From: Bradyrhizobium ottawaense
Lineage (GTDB): Bacteria; Pseudomonadota; Alphaproteobacteria; Rhizobiales; Xanthobacteraceae
Assembly: GCF_900099825.1 (NCBI RefSeq)
Contig: NZ_LT629693.1
Span: 6,831,001 to 6,895,000, forward strand
Reading direction: 5' to 3'
DNA: 64,000 bases
This document shows positions 1-9,201 of this stretch, in pieces. A program made the position numbers and the translations under genes. The notes beneath the pieces are model-generated. The model had not been told where the DNA came from. It was given only the letters and a program-made list of their open reading frames with translations, and did not search any database. Each line of letters opens with the position of its first letter. The first letter of the stretch is position 1.

Positions 1-1
1 G

Positions 2-292
2 CTCGTTCTTTAGCGGTGCCAGCGCGGACACGATCGCGCCGCGTTCGGCGCTGCGATCGAACAGCCCGCCAGGGCGTCCTTTGTGGGCGATATGAAAGAT
101 CCGCGTGCCGGCCTCGCGTGCCCGCGCCAACAGTTTTGCGGCACTGGCGATCGCGCTTGTGGCATCGGGCAGGGCGATCGGCCCTTCCAGGTATTCGTTC
201 TGCAGGTCGATCATCACAAGTGCGGCGTCGCGCAGGCGCGGCGGCCTGAGGTCGGCGCCGGACAACTCGAGCAGGGTTTTGGGGGCGGCCAT
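2..292 (-). CDS. Isochorismatase-family cysteine hydrolase, N-terminal part (runs off the window)
   Basis: Reading leftward from an ATG at 292, 97 codons stay open to the window edge, so only the N-terminal half is present. The segment ALVMIDLQNEYLEGP is the first strand of the isochorismatase-like hydrolase fold and carries the catalytic Asp of the Asp-Lys-Cys triad. A second strand (GTRIFHIAHKG) fits the same fold. The catalytic Cys would lie beyond position 1. Family members hydrolyse isochorismate, nicotinamide or N-carbamoyl compounds, and the substrate cannot be read from this half. It diverges from the acetyltransferase starting at 459. Confidence 0.75.
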   Translation of the reverse strand, partial: MAAPKTLLELSGADLRPPRLRDAALVMIDLQNEYLEGPIALPDATSAIASAAKLLARAREAGTRIFHIAHKGRPGGLFDRSAERGAIVSALAPLKNE

Positions 293-458
293 TTGCGATC
301 TCCGGGTCTGAATGTCTTCAGGCCGGTATAACGCGGGAAAGACCTGCTGTTGTGCAGGGATATCGCAGCTATTGGCTGCGATATTGCAGGCTTGCGGCTC
401 GCTTCTGAAGACGCCGCGAGACTAGGCGGTGGCCGGCCGGCGCGCTAGATTTCGATTC

Positions 459-1010
459 ATGTCGCAGCCGGATTTTCAGCCGACCCTGGTCGGCCCCACC
501 ATCACCGTCAGACCGGTCAGAGCGGCTGACTGGAGCGAACTGTTTGCAGCCGGCTCCGATCCGGAAATCTGGAAAGTGCATCCGGTGCCCGATCGCCATA
601 CCGAGGCGGGATTCCGAAAATTCTTTGACGGTGCGGTCAGCTCTAAAATGGGGTTTGCGTTCGTCGACCGCGCGACCGACAGACTGATCGGCTCGAGTCG
701 CTACTATGGCTATGAGCCCGAATTGAGCGAGATCGAGATCGGCTGGACTTTTCTCGCCCGCAGCCACTGGGGCGGCCGCGCCAACCGCGAAGTAAAGCGC
801 CTGATGCTCGACCACGCCTTTACGTTCGTCGACACCGTCGTGTTCTGGGTCGGCGACGAAAACTGGCGCTCGCAGGGCGCGATGACCAAGATCGGCGGCG
901 TCAAGCGCGAGGGACTGTTTACCCGCGAGCTGTCCGGCGACCGGCCGTATTTCATCTTCGAGATCACCAAGGACCGGTATCAGCAGGGCGGGCGGGCATT
1001 GGTAGGTTGA
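459..1010 (+). CDS. GNAT family N-acetyltransferase
   Basis: A 183-residue protein of RimJ/RimL type. The N-terminal strand ([14 protein letters not shown]) leads into the fold, and the segment around residues 95-120 ([19 protein letters not shown]) is the acetyl-CoA-binding strand-loop-helix in the degenerate form usual for this subgroup. It would transfer an acetyl group from acetyl-CoA to an amine on a small molecule or protein; the acceptor is unknown. The ATG at 459 is preferred to an in-frame GTG at 429 because residue similarity to the fold begins after it. It stands alone and is followed by a short palindrome. Confidence 0.8.
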   Translation: MSQPDFQPTLVGPTITVRPVRAADWSELFAAGSDPEIWKVHPVPDRHTEAGFRKFFDGAVSSKMGFAFVDRATDRLIGSSRYYGYEPELSEIEIGWTFLARSHWGGRANREVKRLMLDHAFTFVDTVVFWVGDENWRSQGAMTKIGGVKREGLFTRELSGDRPYFIFEITKDRYQQGGRALVG

Positions 1011-1080
1011 GATTCCGGAGCGTTCTCGTCATGCCGAGTTCGCGCTTCGCGCGCCCGGGAATGACGGGGTAGGGAGATCA

Positions 1081-1112
1081 AACAAAAACCCCGGCATCGC
1101 TGCCGGGGTTTT
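1081..1112 (-). terminator. Rho-independent terminator copied with the groEL remnant
   Basis: The 8-bp stem CCCCGGCA/TGCCGGGG has a TCGC loop and, on the minus strand, is followed by a T run. It matches the terminator after the intact groEL at 4213-4245, so it was duplicated together with the gene end. Confidence 0.75.
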
Positions 1113-1143
1113 CGCATTCTTGTAATCGCCTGAGTGGCTGGAC

Positions 1144-1483
1144 TTAGAAGTCCATGCCGCCCATGCCGCCGCCGGGGGGCATGCCGCCGGCGCCTGCGCC
1201 GCCCTTCTTGGGCAGTTCGGCGATCATGGCTTCGGTGGTGATCAAGAGAGCCGCGACGGAGGCCGTGCTGGATCGCCGCACGGACCACCTTGGTCGGGTC
1301 GATGATGCCCTTGGCGACCAGGTTGCCGTATTCGCCCGACTGCGAGTCGAAGCCGTAGTTCTACTGGTCCTTATCGAGGATCTTGCCGACGATGACGGAA
1401 CCGTCTTCGCCTGCGTTGATCGCGATCTGGCGGGCCGGCGCGGACAGCGCCTTGCGCACGATCTCGCCGCCGGTCTTCTGGTC
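1144..1483 (-). pseudogene. groEL 3'-end remnant
   Basis: About 340 bp nearly identical to the last 340 bp of the intact groEL (4277-4619), at a constant offset of 3133 near the stop codon. The copy still encodes the Gly-Met-rich GroEL tail and the TAA stop. It is inactivated by a Tyr-to-TAG change at 1361-1363 and by a 2-bp deletion near 1265. A 3-bp insertion in the tail is in frame. Homology stops abruptly at about 1483, and sequence upstream on this strand is unrelated, so there is no promoter or N-terminal part. It is a dead fragment from duplication or recombination, not a second chaperonin. Confidence 0.88.
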
Positions 1484-1860
1484 TTGGCAGCGCCGCTTAT
1501 TGCGGAGAAGCGACGGCCGTAGTTTTAAGAGCGGAACAGCCTCGTCGATCGAGAGCAGCTTTGCCGTGCGCCGGAATTGGAACCGCATCTTCCGCAGTCT
1601 TACGGTGTTCCCCATGCGTATTTTATGGTTGCGTCCGGCGGCTCATTTGCGTCTAATTTCTTACGACGCAGCGGGCAGAGAGTGCGGGCAGAGAGTCTGC
1701 CTCGCTGCCGGGTGTTTGGAGCTTGTTGCTTGTTGACAGAGCGAGAGCGTATTTGTGTGAGTGCGTGTAGAGAAAGTAGATTGAAATTTATGTTAATACG
1801 GCTGTTCCGCGACACTCCGAATGGAGAACGCTGCGGACGCGTCACCGCGGGTCCCCCGCA
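1484..1860. other. Intergenic sequence upstream of the Crp/Fnr gene, no gene supported
   Basis: This 377-bp stretch joins the groEL remnant to the regulator. An 84-residue minus-strand frame crosses the junction (1361-1615) and fuses unrelated residues to groEL codons, but it ends at the nonsense codon and looks accidental. The AT-rich part near 1770-1800 could hold the promoter of the regulator; no convincing box was found. Confidence 0.5.
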
Positions 1861-2640
1861 GTGACACCTCGCGGCGGAACGGGCAATCGCCTTCTTGCAG
1901 CATTGCTGGCATCGGACCTCGATCTGCTGGGGCCCGAGCTTGAGGTGATCGCGCTCGGTCAGGACGCGGTCCTTTCGCGGGCGGGTGACGATATCGAGTA
2001 CGTCTTCTTCCCTCACAGCGGCGCCATCTCTCTGATGATCGACATGGCGGACGGACGCACGGTTGCCACCGCCGTAATTGGACGTGAGGGGGCAGTTGGC
2101 ACGCTTTCGGTGCTCGGGTCGTCACCTTCGGCCATTACCGCGGTCGTTCGTGCGGCGGGCACAGCTGCCCGGATTCCTGCATCGCGATTTCACGCCGCCT
2201 TCAGCCGCAGTCCCGCGATCCGGCGTGCTGTCCAAACCCACATCAGGGCGATGTTGATACAGTTCCAACTCGGTTCGGCCTGTAATGCGCTGCACCCGGT
2301 CGAAGCTCGCATGGCTCGCTGGCTGCTCCAGCTTAGCGACCGCGTCGACCATGATGTGCTCCCGCTCACCCAGCAGGCGCTGTCGCAAATACTCGGTGTG
2401 CGACGCACGACGGTAACGCTCCTGATGCGCAATCTGCGCGCGCGCGGAGCGATCAGGTCCGATCGACGAGGCCTGATCGAGATCGACCGAGCGCGGCTCG
2501 CGGCGGCAGCGTGCGAATGCCACAACGTCTTGCGTCTCGAAGTCGAGGAGATTTTCTCGATGAATTCGGTGCAATCGCGCGCGGCGGTTCTGCGCGAAGA
2601 CGGGCGCATCCCTGAAATTGAACCGGGCGATGCAATGTGA
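1861..2640 (+). CDS. Crp/Fnr family transcriptional regulator
   Basis: 259 residues with a GTG start. Residues about 10-130 form a cyclic-nucleotide-binding-like beta-barrel (FFPHSGAISLMIDMADGRTV, then an IGREGAVG turn). Residues about 165-215 form a winged helix with LTQQALSQILGVRRTTVTLL as the recognition region. There are no Cys ligands at the N terminus for an Fe-S cluster, so it is not an oxygen-sensing FNR. The effector is unknown. Rhizobia carry many paralogues of this class. It stands alone between the groEL remnant and two small genes on the other strand. Confidence 0.88.
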   Translation: MTPRGGTGNRLLAALLASDLDLLGPELEVIALGQDAVLSRAGDDIEYVFFPHSGAISLMIDMADGRTVATAVIGREGAVGTLSVLGSSPSAITAVVRAAGTAARIPASRFHAAFSRSPAIRRAVQTHIRAMLIQFQLGSACNALHPVEARMARWLLQLSDRVDHDVLPLTQQALSQILGVRRTTVTLLMRNLRARGAIRSDRRGLIEIDRARLAAAACECHNVLRLEVEEIFSMNSVQSRAAVLREDGRIPEIEPGDAM

Positions 2641-2725
2641 GCGCGCTTCCGCGCGATCGCTTGACCTCCCACGTCTTAAGCTCCCACGTCGCGACTTGCC
2701 GCTGCGGCGTTCCAGGAAAGCCCCA

Positions 2726-2947
2726 TCAAGGAGCGGATCCTCCGCCCGATCGGGTTCTCTGCCGCCAATCACGTCCGAGTGCTGACTCGGATGCCGCCTC
2801 GTGTTTGGCAAGCTCGCGCAGCACCTTCGCCGTCTGGCGCAGCTCGTTGCGCCCAGGGCCCGGCTTGAGCCGTCGTGCTTGGTCCAGAAAGTCCTTGGCC
2901 TGCAGCAGCCAAGTGGACGTTTCATCTGAGATTTGCATGCGCGCCAT
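2726..2947 (-). CDS. Small hypothetical protein
   Basis: 73 residues, predicted helical and charged, with a central segment rich in Arg, Lys and Glu (QARRLKPGPGRNELRQTAKV). It has a strong ribosome site (GGAGGG five bases before the ATG). It starts 42 bp after the end of the gene at 2990-3202 and is probably cotranscribed with it. Similar short proteins are, as far as I recall, common in Bradyrhizobium; no function is known. Confidence 0.65.
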   Translation of the reverse strand: MARMQISDETSTWLLQAKDFLDQARRLKPGPGRNELRQTAKVLRELAKHEAASESALGRDWRQRTRSGGGSAP

Positions 2948-2989
2948 GGTGTCCCTCCATCGCGATTATCGCTTGATCTGCGTCGACGA

Positions 2990-3202
2990 TTACGCCGGGG
3001 AGCCCGCGCTGCGACGCCGCCCCGGGATGCTCGGCTCGTCGACCCAGGCTTCCCGCGCAAACCACGCGTGATCGGTGCGACAGATCGGGCAACGGGTGCG
3101 CGAGAAAAACACGGCGCGGCGCCCAAAGCTCTCGCGATCAGTCTTGATGCCGGTGGGAATCGCGTGTCCGGTTTGCGGACACTTGACCATGACCATACCC
3201 AT
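2990..3202 (-). CDS. Small Cys-containing (zinc-ribbon-like) protein
   Basis: 70 residues with a KCPQTGH segment near the N terminus and a CPICRTDH segment near residue 40. The paired Cys/His groups look like a small zinc ribbon, although no metal has been shown. GGGAGGG lies seven bases before the first ATG, which supports the 3202 start over internal ATGs. It is the upstream member of a probable two-gene unit with 2726-2947. Function unknown; the family is widespread in rhizobia to my knowledge. Confidence 0.7.
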   Translation of the reverse strand: MGMVMVKCPQTGHAIPTGIKTDRESFGRRAVFFSRTRCPICRTDHAWFAREAWVDEPSIPGRRRSAGSPA

Positions 3203-3249
3203 TTTTCGCCCTCCCTTGCGTTTGGTTTTTATTGTCTTGCAGAAAAGCC

Positions 3250-3371
3250 CCGGCCGGTTGGAGTGCGCCTCTTGTCGGTGCGGTCACTTGGGGGGCATCG
3301 CGCACCTTGTTTGATCGAGCATTGGCCAGTGGGGGCCTGCATGCTCGCCTGGGCTTGTTCCAACCGGCCGG
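3250..3371. repeat. Perfect 13-bp inverted repeat pair flanking 96 bp
   Basis: ccggccggttgga at 3250-3262 is repeated as its exact reverse complement at 3359-3371. The pair lies between the phasin stop and the small zinc-ribbon gene. It could pair in RNA as a long-range stem or mark a lost element. Confidence 0.7.
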
Positions 3372-3415
3372 ATCCCTCCTCAAACCCCGTCCTGGACATG
3401 AATAGGCCGCGCGTT

Positions 3416-3883
3416 TTAGCCGGCCTGGTGGAGAACCTTCGTAAGGTGCTTCCTGATCGGCTCACCCGTTTCCGTCGCAAGCGTCTGGGCAAGCGCCCAC
3501 AATTCCTTGTTCTGGTCGGATGCGGTTTCGAACGCCTTGCGCGTTTGCGCCGCGGACAAGGCAAAGGCATCGGTAGCTGACTTGCTGCCGAAAAGGTGGA
3601 CCCAGAAATCGAGCGCGGATGCGGCATTGGCGTTTGAGATTTCGAACATCTTGAGCCCGTAGTCGGTCGCGCTTCTGGCATTGCTCGAATAGGTCTCGCG
3701 CAGCGCTTCCGCCATCTCCTGCGACCCGGCCTTGATCTTCTCGCAGCCTTCCCGCGCCCGGGTGTAGCCCTGCTCGGCGAGCTCGCCGATCACCCCGGGC
3801 AAGGCGAGCTTCGGGAAGTCCAACAACGGCATCCCGAAAACATTCGTTCCGTTTGGCGTGACTTTCATTTCGTTTTCACTCAC
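3416..3883 (-). CDS. Phasin family protein
   Basis: 155 residues from the GTG at 3883. Phasins coat polyhydroxybutyrate granules in the cytoplasm. The long amphipathic helical region holds the phasin core (EQGYTRAREGCEKIKAGSQE and EALRETYSSNARSATDYGLK), and Ala-rich helices follow to the C terminus. AAAGG ten bases upstream supports the GTG start; an in-frame ATG at 3913 has only a purine run touching it. This gene and the 3-hydroxybutyrate dehydrogenase at 48909-49691 both point to PHB metabolism. Confidence 0.85.
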   Translation of the reverse strand: MSENEMKVTPNGTNVFGMPLLDFPKLALPGVIGELAEQGYTRAREGCEKIKAGSQEMAEALRETYSSNARSATDYGLKMFEISNANAASALDFWVHLFGSKSATDAFALSAAQTRKAFETASDQNKELWALAQTLATETGEPIRKHLTKVLHQAG

Positions 3884-4212
3884 AGCAGCATTACCTTTCT
3901 CAAGCGAAAGCATTCCCCGCGACGCTCGCTAGCGTCACGAGAGCTCACGCTCCGTGTTCGATCGGTTTTGGATGAGCTTTGATCAGCCCCGACGCCAGTG
4001 TGCGCCGGGAGAAACGGGACTGTCGGTTCGGTTTGCGACTCTCGCCTCAATTTTTTTTGAGATTGTCAATACAAACCAACTTATATTTGCGGGGTGATCC
4101 TGTGCATAACGGTGAATATCCTGAGGAGCACAAAGCTTCTTCTTCAGCGTAGCGTTGCAAATGAGACTTCGGCGCTCACTGCGTTGTGGCGGCCGTTCGC
4201 GTCGTCTGCCGC
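3884..4212. other. Intergenic sequence between phasin and groEL terminator
   Basis: No gene is visible. On the minus strand a small hairpin with stem CTCAA/TTGAG and an A-rich loop lies near 4047-4063, with a TTGACA-like box just upstream. Together they are the best candidate for phasin promoter elements, but no matching -10 box is clear. Confidence 0.35.
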
Positions 4213-4245
4213 AAACAAAAACCCCGGCATCGCTGCCGGGGTTTT
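4213..4245 (-). terminator. Rho-independent terminator of groESL
   Basis: 8-bp stem CCCCGGCA/TGCCGGGG, loop TCGC, T run on the minus strand, placed 30 bp after the groEL stop. The same element is copied at 1081-1112. Confidence 0.85.
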
Positions 4246-4276
4246 CGCATTCTTGTAATCGTCTGAGTGGCTGGAC

Positions 4277-5989
<1,713 letters not shown>

Positions 5990-6006
5990 CGTGTGCGGCG
6001 TAAAGC

Positions 6007-6324
6007 TTAGGCGGCCTTCTTCTTGGTCGCGGGAACGTCGGTGAGGACGCCCATGATGTCGCTTTCCTTCATGATCAGCAGTTCCTGGCCGTCAAGCTTG
6101 ACCTCGGTGCCGGACCACTTGCCGAACAGAACGCGGTCGCCGACCTTGAGGTCGATCGGGATCAGCTTGCCAGCTTCGTCACGGCCACCGGGGCCGACGG
6201 CGGTGATTTCGCCCTGCGACGGCTTTTCCTTGGCGCTGTCCGGAATGATGATGCCGCCAGCGGTCTTCTCTTCGGCGTCGATGCGCTTGACCACGACGCG
6301 GTCGTGAAGCGGACGGAATTTCAT
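6007..6324 (-). CDS. groES: Co-chaperonin GroES (10 kDa)
   Basis: 105 residues. It begins [15 protein letters not shown] and carries the mobile loop [20 protein letters not shown] at residues 17-36, followed by the [11 protein letters not shown] strand, all diagnostic for GroES. The heptameric lid closes the GroEL chamber. AGGAGG stands about five bases before the ATG. It is the first gene of the groESL operon, 45 bp downstream of a CIRCE operator. The C terminus ends in a Lys-Lys-Lys-Ala-Ala extension. Confidence 0.98.
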   Translation of the reverse strand: MKFRPLHDRVVVKRIDAEEKTAGGIIIPDSAKEKPSQGEITAVGPGGRDEAGKLIPIDLKVGDRVLFGKWSGTEVKLDGQELLIMKESDIMGVLTDVPATKKKAA

Positions 6325-6368
6325 GCAGTCCTCCTAAGTTTCTGAAGATGTTGTCATATTCTGGAAAT

Positions 6369-6395
6369 TTGGCAGTCCGCGCCAGCGAGTGCTAG
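6369..6395 (-). promoter_or_regulatory. CIRCE operator (HrcA site) of groESL
   Basis: On the minus strand CTAGCACTC, nine bases, GACTGCCAA. The consensus is TTAGCACTC-N9-GAGTGCTAA, so the upstream arm has one mismatch and the downstream arm two. The spacing is exact and the site lies 45 bp before the groES start, as expected for an HrcA heat-shock repressor site. Confidence 0.85.
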
Positions 6396-6408
6396 CTCGG
6401 CTGCGCTG

Positions 6409-6437
6409 GACATAGGCCAGTCTGAGGCGGGGAACAA
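6409..6437 (-). promoter_or_regulatory. Candidate groESL promoter
   Basis: Minus strand: TTGTTC, 17 bases, TATGTC, ending 13 bp before the CIRCE element. This places the start of transcription at the operator, the usual arrangement. A heat-shock sigma factor rather than the vegetative one could read it. Confidence 0.45.
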
Positions 6438-6453
6438 GGCCTTCTAGCAGAAA

Positions 6454-6484
6454 AATTGGCACTCAAATGTGACGCCTGCCAATT
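6454..6484. repeat. Perfect 8-bp inverted repeat upstream of groESL
   Basis: AATTGGCA at 6454-6461 and TGCCAATT at 6477-6484 are separated by 15 bases. The left arm overlaps a CIRCE-like GGCACTC half. It could be a binding site for a dimeric regulator; the rest of 6485-6701 shows no gene. Confidence 0.45.
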
Positions 6485-6701
6485 TCGTTAAGCATCGTTA
6501 ATTGCCGGAAGAAGCCGCCGACCCCGTATTAGCACGTGCGGTAAGCTGCTGCTAACGCGAACTTTTTCAACAGATCGTTAAACATTTAGGCTTGTGATGG
6601 GTTGGTATCGTGCGTCACATTTCTCTCATGTGAGCGCATCTCCGCCGGGGTGGCTCGGTGCGGCCACCACGTGAAATGCGCTTCCTACAATGGAGGTTGG
6701 C

Positions 6702-6989
6702 ATGGTCTCGCGGGTTGGGGTTGTTTCCGACGATTTCCGGAAGCAGGTTCTCGGTTATGGGCTGACGACGGCGCAAATCCTGTATCGGATGCCGGATCAT
6801 CCCTCGTTGCTTCAGACCTATGTCTGGCAGAACTACGATCTGTTTCCGAAATTTCCGGCGCTGAAGGATTTCCTCGCCTTTTGGGAGGAAAAGCTCGAAG
6901 GCCCGCTGTTCTCGGTGACCGTCGCACATTCCAAGCTGATCAAGCCGGCCGAGCTTCGCGCGATCGACGGCGTGTTCCGACTGCATTGA
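6702..6989 (+). CDS. usg: Usg family protein
   Basis: 95 residues, almost entirely matching the usg pattern of Rhizobiales as I know it. It has DFRKQVLGYGLTTAQILYRM, then PDHPSLLQTYVWQ, then PALKDFLAFWEEKLEGPLFS, and ends DGVFRLH. The biochemical role of Usg is unknown. GGAGG six bases before the ATG at 6702 decides this start over an ATG at 6690. It is a single gene followed by a long palindromic repeat. Confidence 0.85.
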   Translation: MVSRVGVVSDDFRKQVLGYGLTTAQILYRMPDHPSLLQTYVWQNYDLFPKFPALKDFLAFWEEKLEGPLFSVTVAHSKLIKPAELRAIDGVFRLH

Positions 6990-7007
6990 ATAGCGGGACC
7001 GAAGCTT

Positions 7008-7102
7008 CGTAGGGTGGGCAAAGCGAAGCGCGCCCACCGCTGCAGAGCAATAGGATGGAGAGATGGTGGGCGCGGCGCGAAGTGCGCCTAACCCACCCTA
7101 CG
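7008..7102. repeat. Intergenic palindrome, family 1 (GTAGGGTGGGC type)
   Basis: Begins cgtagggtgggcaaagcg and ends with the reverse complement acccaccctacg, enclosing a second pair of GCGCCCACC/GGTGGGCGC arms. A close relative lies at 24326-24416 and a partial one at 14721-14741. Confidence 0.85.
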
Positions 7103-7154
7103 AAATCCATTTTTGTGTTAGCCTCCGTGCCACCAACAAACGGGGAGGCTACCA

Positions 7155-7727
7155 ATGGCCAAGCAAAAGACGGCATCAAGAGCCGCGGCAAAAACTGCGG
7201 TGAAGAAGAAATGGGCGGGCCACAAGACATCAGCCAAATCGTCGGCGCGCAAGACCGTGAAGTCGAAGGCGAGGGGGCTATCGGCCGTCAAACCCAAAGC
7301 GGCCAAGGCGGTCAATAAGGCGGTCAAGTCGAAAGCGCGGCCGAAGCAGCGCATCGCCATCAGCCATCACCGCGAAGAGGATTTTAAGGCCGACGGCCTG
7401 CGCACCTACGCGCAGTACCGCGACCTCGGCATTGCCGAGGCGAGCCACGGCCTGGCGCAGGCGCATGTGATCCGGCTGATCGGGCCGTGCAATCCGGCGG
7501 AAGTTTCAAAACTGCATTACCACGACGTCGAATTCCAGATGGTCTACGTGCTCAAGGGCTGGGTGAAGACCTACATGGAAGGCCAGGGCGAGACGCTGAT
7601 GAAAGAAGGCAGCGCCTGGACCCAGCCGCCACGCATCAAGCACCTGATCATGGATTATTCCGACGACGTCGAATTGCTGGAAGTGATTTTGCCGGCGGAG
7701 TTCAAGACGGTGGAGTTGTCGAGCTGA
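7155..7727 (+). CDS. Cupin-domain protein with a Lys/Ala-rich N-terminal tail
   Basis: 190 residues. Residues 1-68 are almost only Lys, Ala, Arg, Ser and Thr, like the tail of histone H1 or of bacterial histone-like proteins. Residues 69-190 form one cupin barrel. The first metal motif holds the His residues of LHYHDVEFQMVYVLKGW, and the second carries the His of PPRIKHLIMDYSDD. GGGAGG lies just upstream of the ATG. A cupin could be an enzyme or sensor of a small ligand, and the tail may bind nucleic acid or polyanions. Function unknown. It is flanked by repeats and seems monocistronic. Confidence 0.85.
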   Translation: MAKQKTASRAAAKTAVKKKWAGHKTSAKSSARKTVKSKARGLSAVKPKAAKAVNKAVKSKARPKQRIAISHHREEDFKADGLRTYAQYRDLGIAEASHGLAQAHVIRLIGPCNPAEVSKLHYHDVEFQMVYVLKGWVKTYMEGQGETLMKEGSAWTQPPRIKHLIMDYSDDVELLEVILPAEFKTVELSS

Positions 7728-7753
7728 GCGGCCGCGTCGCGTCTCTCACCGTC

Positions 7754-7835
7754 GTCATTGCGAGCGAAGCGAAGCAATCCATCTCCCCACTTGCGGCGGT
7801 ATGGATTGCTTCGTCGCTACGCTCCTCGCAATGAC
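7754..7835. repeat. Intergenic palindrome, family 2 (GTCATTGCGAG...GCAATCCAT type)
   Basis: Outer arms gtcattgcgag/ctcgcaatgac and inner arms gcaatccat/atggattgc form a long hairpin. Further copies: 19839-19917, 22565-22683, 24429-24580, 29823-29963, 31637-31720 and a half copy near 36950-36977. Confidence 0.9.
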
Positions 7836-7838
7836 GAC

Positions 7839-9089
7839 TTACGTAATCACACCCACGATCGCGCCCATCAAACACGTCGTCAGCGTGCCTGAGACGATCG
7901 ACTTCAGCCCGAGCGCATTGATCTCGTCGCGGCGCGCGGGCGCCATGGTGCCGAGGCCGCCGATCATGATGCCGAGGCTGGCGAAGTTGGCAAAGCCGCA
8001 CATCGCATACAGCATGATCAGCCGCGAGCGCGGGTCGAGCGCATCGGTGCCGAGTTTTGCGAGATCGACATAGGCGATCAATTCGTTGAGCACGGTCTTG
8101 GTGCCCATCAGGCTTCCCGCGGTGACCGCCTGCGACCACGGCAGGCCCATCAGCCAGCACACCGGCGCCATCAGATAGCCGAGCAGCCGCTGCAGCGAAA
8201 TTCTGGCGCCGCCGATGTCGGGCAGCAGGCCAAGAATGGCATTGGCCAGATACACCAGCGCTACCAGCACCAGCAGCATCGCGATGATGTTGAGCAGCAG
8301 TTCGAGCCCTGAGGTGGTGCCCTTGACGATCGCGTCCATCGTGCTGGACGCGTGCGCGTCGGGGTCAGCCAGCATACCGCCGGTGCGCTGGTCCGAAGTC
8401 TCCGGCACCATGATCAGGCTGATCAGGATCGCGGCCGGCGCGCCGAGCACGGACGCGATGACGAAATGCGCCGCCGCATCCGGGATCAGCGGCGCCAGCA
8501 GCGTGGCGTAGAGCACCAGCACGGTGCCGGCGATCCCGGCCATGCCGCCGGTCATCACCAGAAACAATTCGCTGCGGGTCAGTTGCGCGAGATAGGGGCG
8601 GATGAACAAGGGCGCCTCGACCATGCCGAGGAAGATATTGGCCGCGGTCGACAGGCCGACCGCGCCGCCGACGCCGAGCGTGCGCTCCAGCAGCCAGGCC
8701 ATGCCGCGCACGATCGGCGGCAGCACGCGCCAGTAGAACAGCAGCGTCGTCAGCACACTCATCACGAGGATGATCGGCAGCGCCTGAAACGCGAGGATGA
8801 AATCCGCACCGGGCGCCTTGAGATCGAACGGCAGCGTGCCGCCGCCGAGATAGCCGAACACAAAGGAAGTACCCGCGCGGGAGGCGGCTGCGATCGTGCC
8901 GACGGCATCGTTGATGGCGCCGAATGCTTTTGCCACGGGCGGCAGCTTGATCAGCACCAGCGCGGTCACGACCGTGACCGCAAGCCCGATCGCCATTTGC
9001 CTCACCGAGACCGCGCGGCGGTTTTCGCCAAGCGCCCAGGCCAGTGCCAGCAACGCCAACACGCCCAACGCCGATTGCAATTGCAGCAT
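7839..9089 (-). CDS. Concentrative nucleoside transporter (CNT/NupC family)
   Basis: 416 residues, inner membrane, about ten transmembrane segments. It imports nucleosides with H+ or Na+. The N-terminal helix begins MLQLQSALGVLALLALAWAL. Family signatures include GVGGAVGLSTAANIFLGMVEAPLFIRP (residues about 140-166, nucleoside-binding NMxEAPL region) and the late GTKTVLNELIAY and CGFANFASLGIMIGGLG segments. The start at 9089 leaves 112 bp to the divergent MFS gene. A longer frame to 9215 would overlap that gene and is rejected. Confidence 0.9.
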   Translation of the reverse strand: MLQLQSALGVLALLALAWALGENRRAVSVRQMAIGLAVTVVTALVLIKLPPVAKAFGAINDAVGTIAAASRAGTSFVFGYLGGGTLPFDLKAPGADFILAFQALPIILVMSVLTTLLFYWRVLPPIVRGMAWLLERTLGVGGAVGLSTAANIFLGMVEAPLFIRPYLAQLTRSELFLVMTGGMAGIAGTVLVLYATLLAPLIPDAAAHFVIASVLGAPAAILISLIMVPETSDQRTGGMLADPDAHASSTMDAIVKGTTSGLELLLNIIAMLLVLVALVYLANAILGLLPDIGGARISLQRLLGYLMAPVCWLMGLPWSQAVTAGSLMGTKTVLNELIAYVDLAKLGTDALDPRSRLIMLYAMCGFANFASLGIMIGGLGTMAPARRDEINALGLKSIVSGTLTTCLMGAIVGVIT

Positions 9090-9201
9090 GATCCCAAGCC
9101 CCCTCGTGCGATTATGGCCGCGGCAGTTCAAGGCGGCAATGCCGGGCAGCCATTCAACGCCGGCCATTGACAAGGGACGGGGGCTCGGCCACCGCTCAGC
9201 C

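Noticed and set aside
1361..1615. 84-residue minus-strand protein ending in groEL residues
   Set aside because: It results from the junction of the groEL fragment with unrelated sequence and stops at the nonsense codon; no ribosome site.
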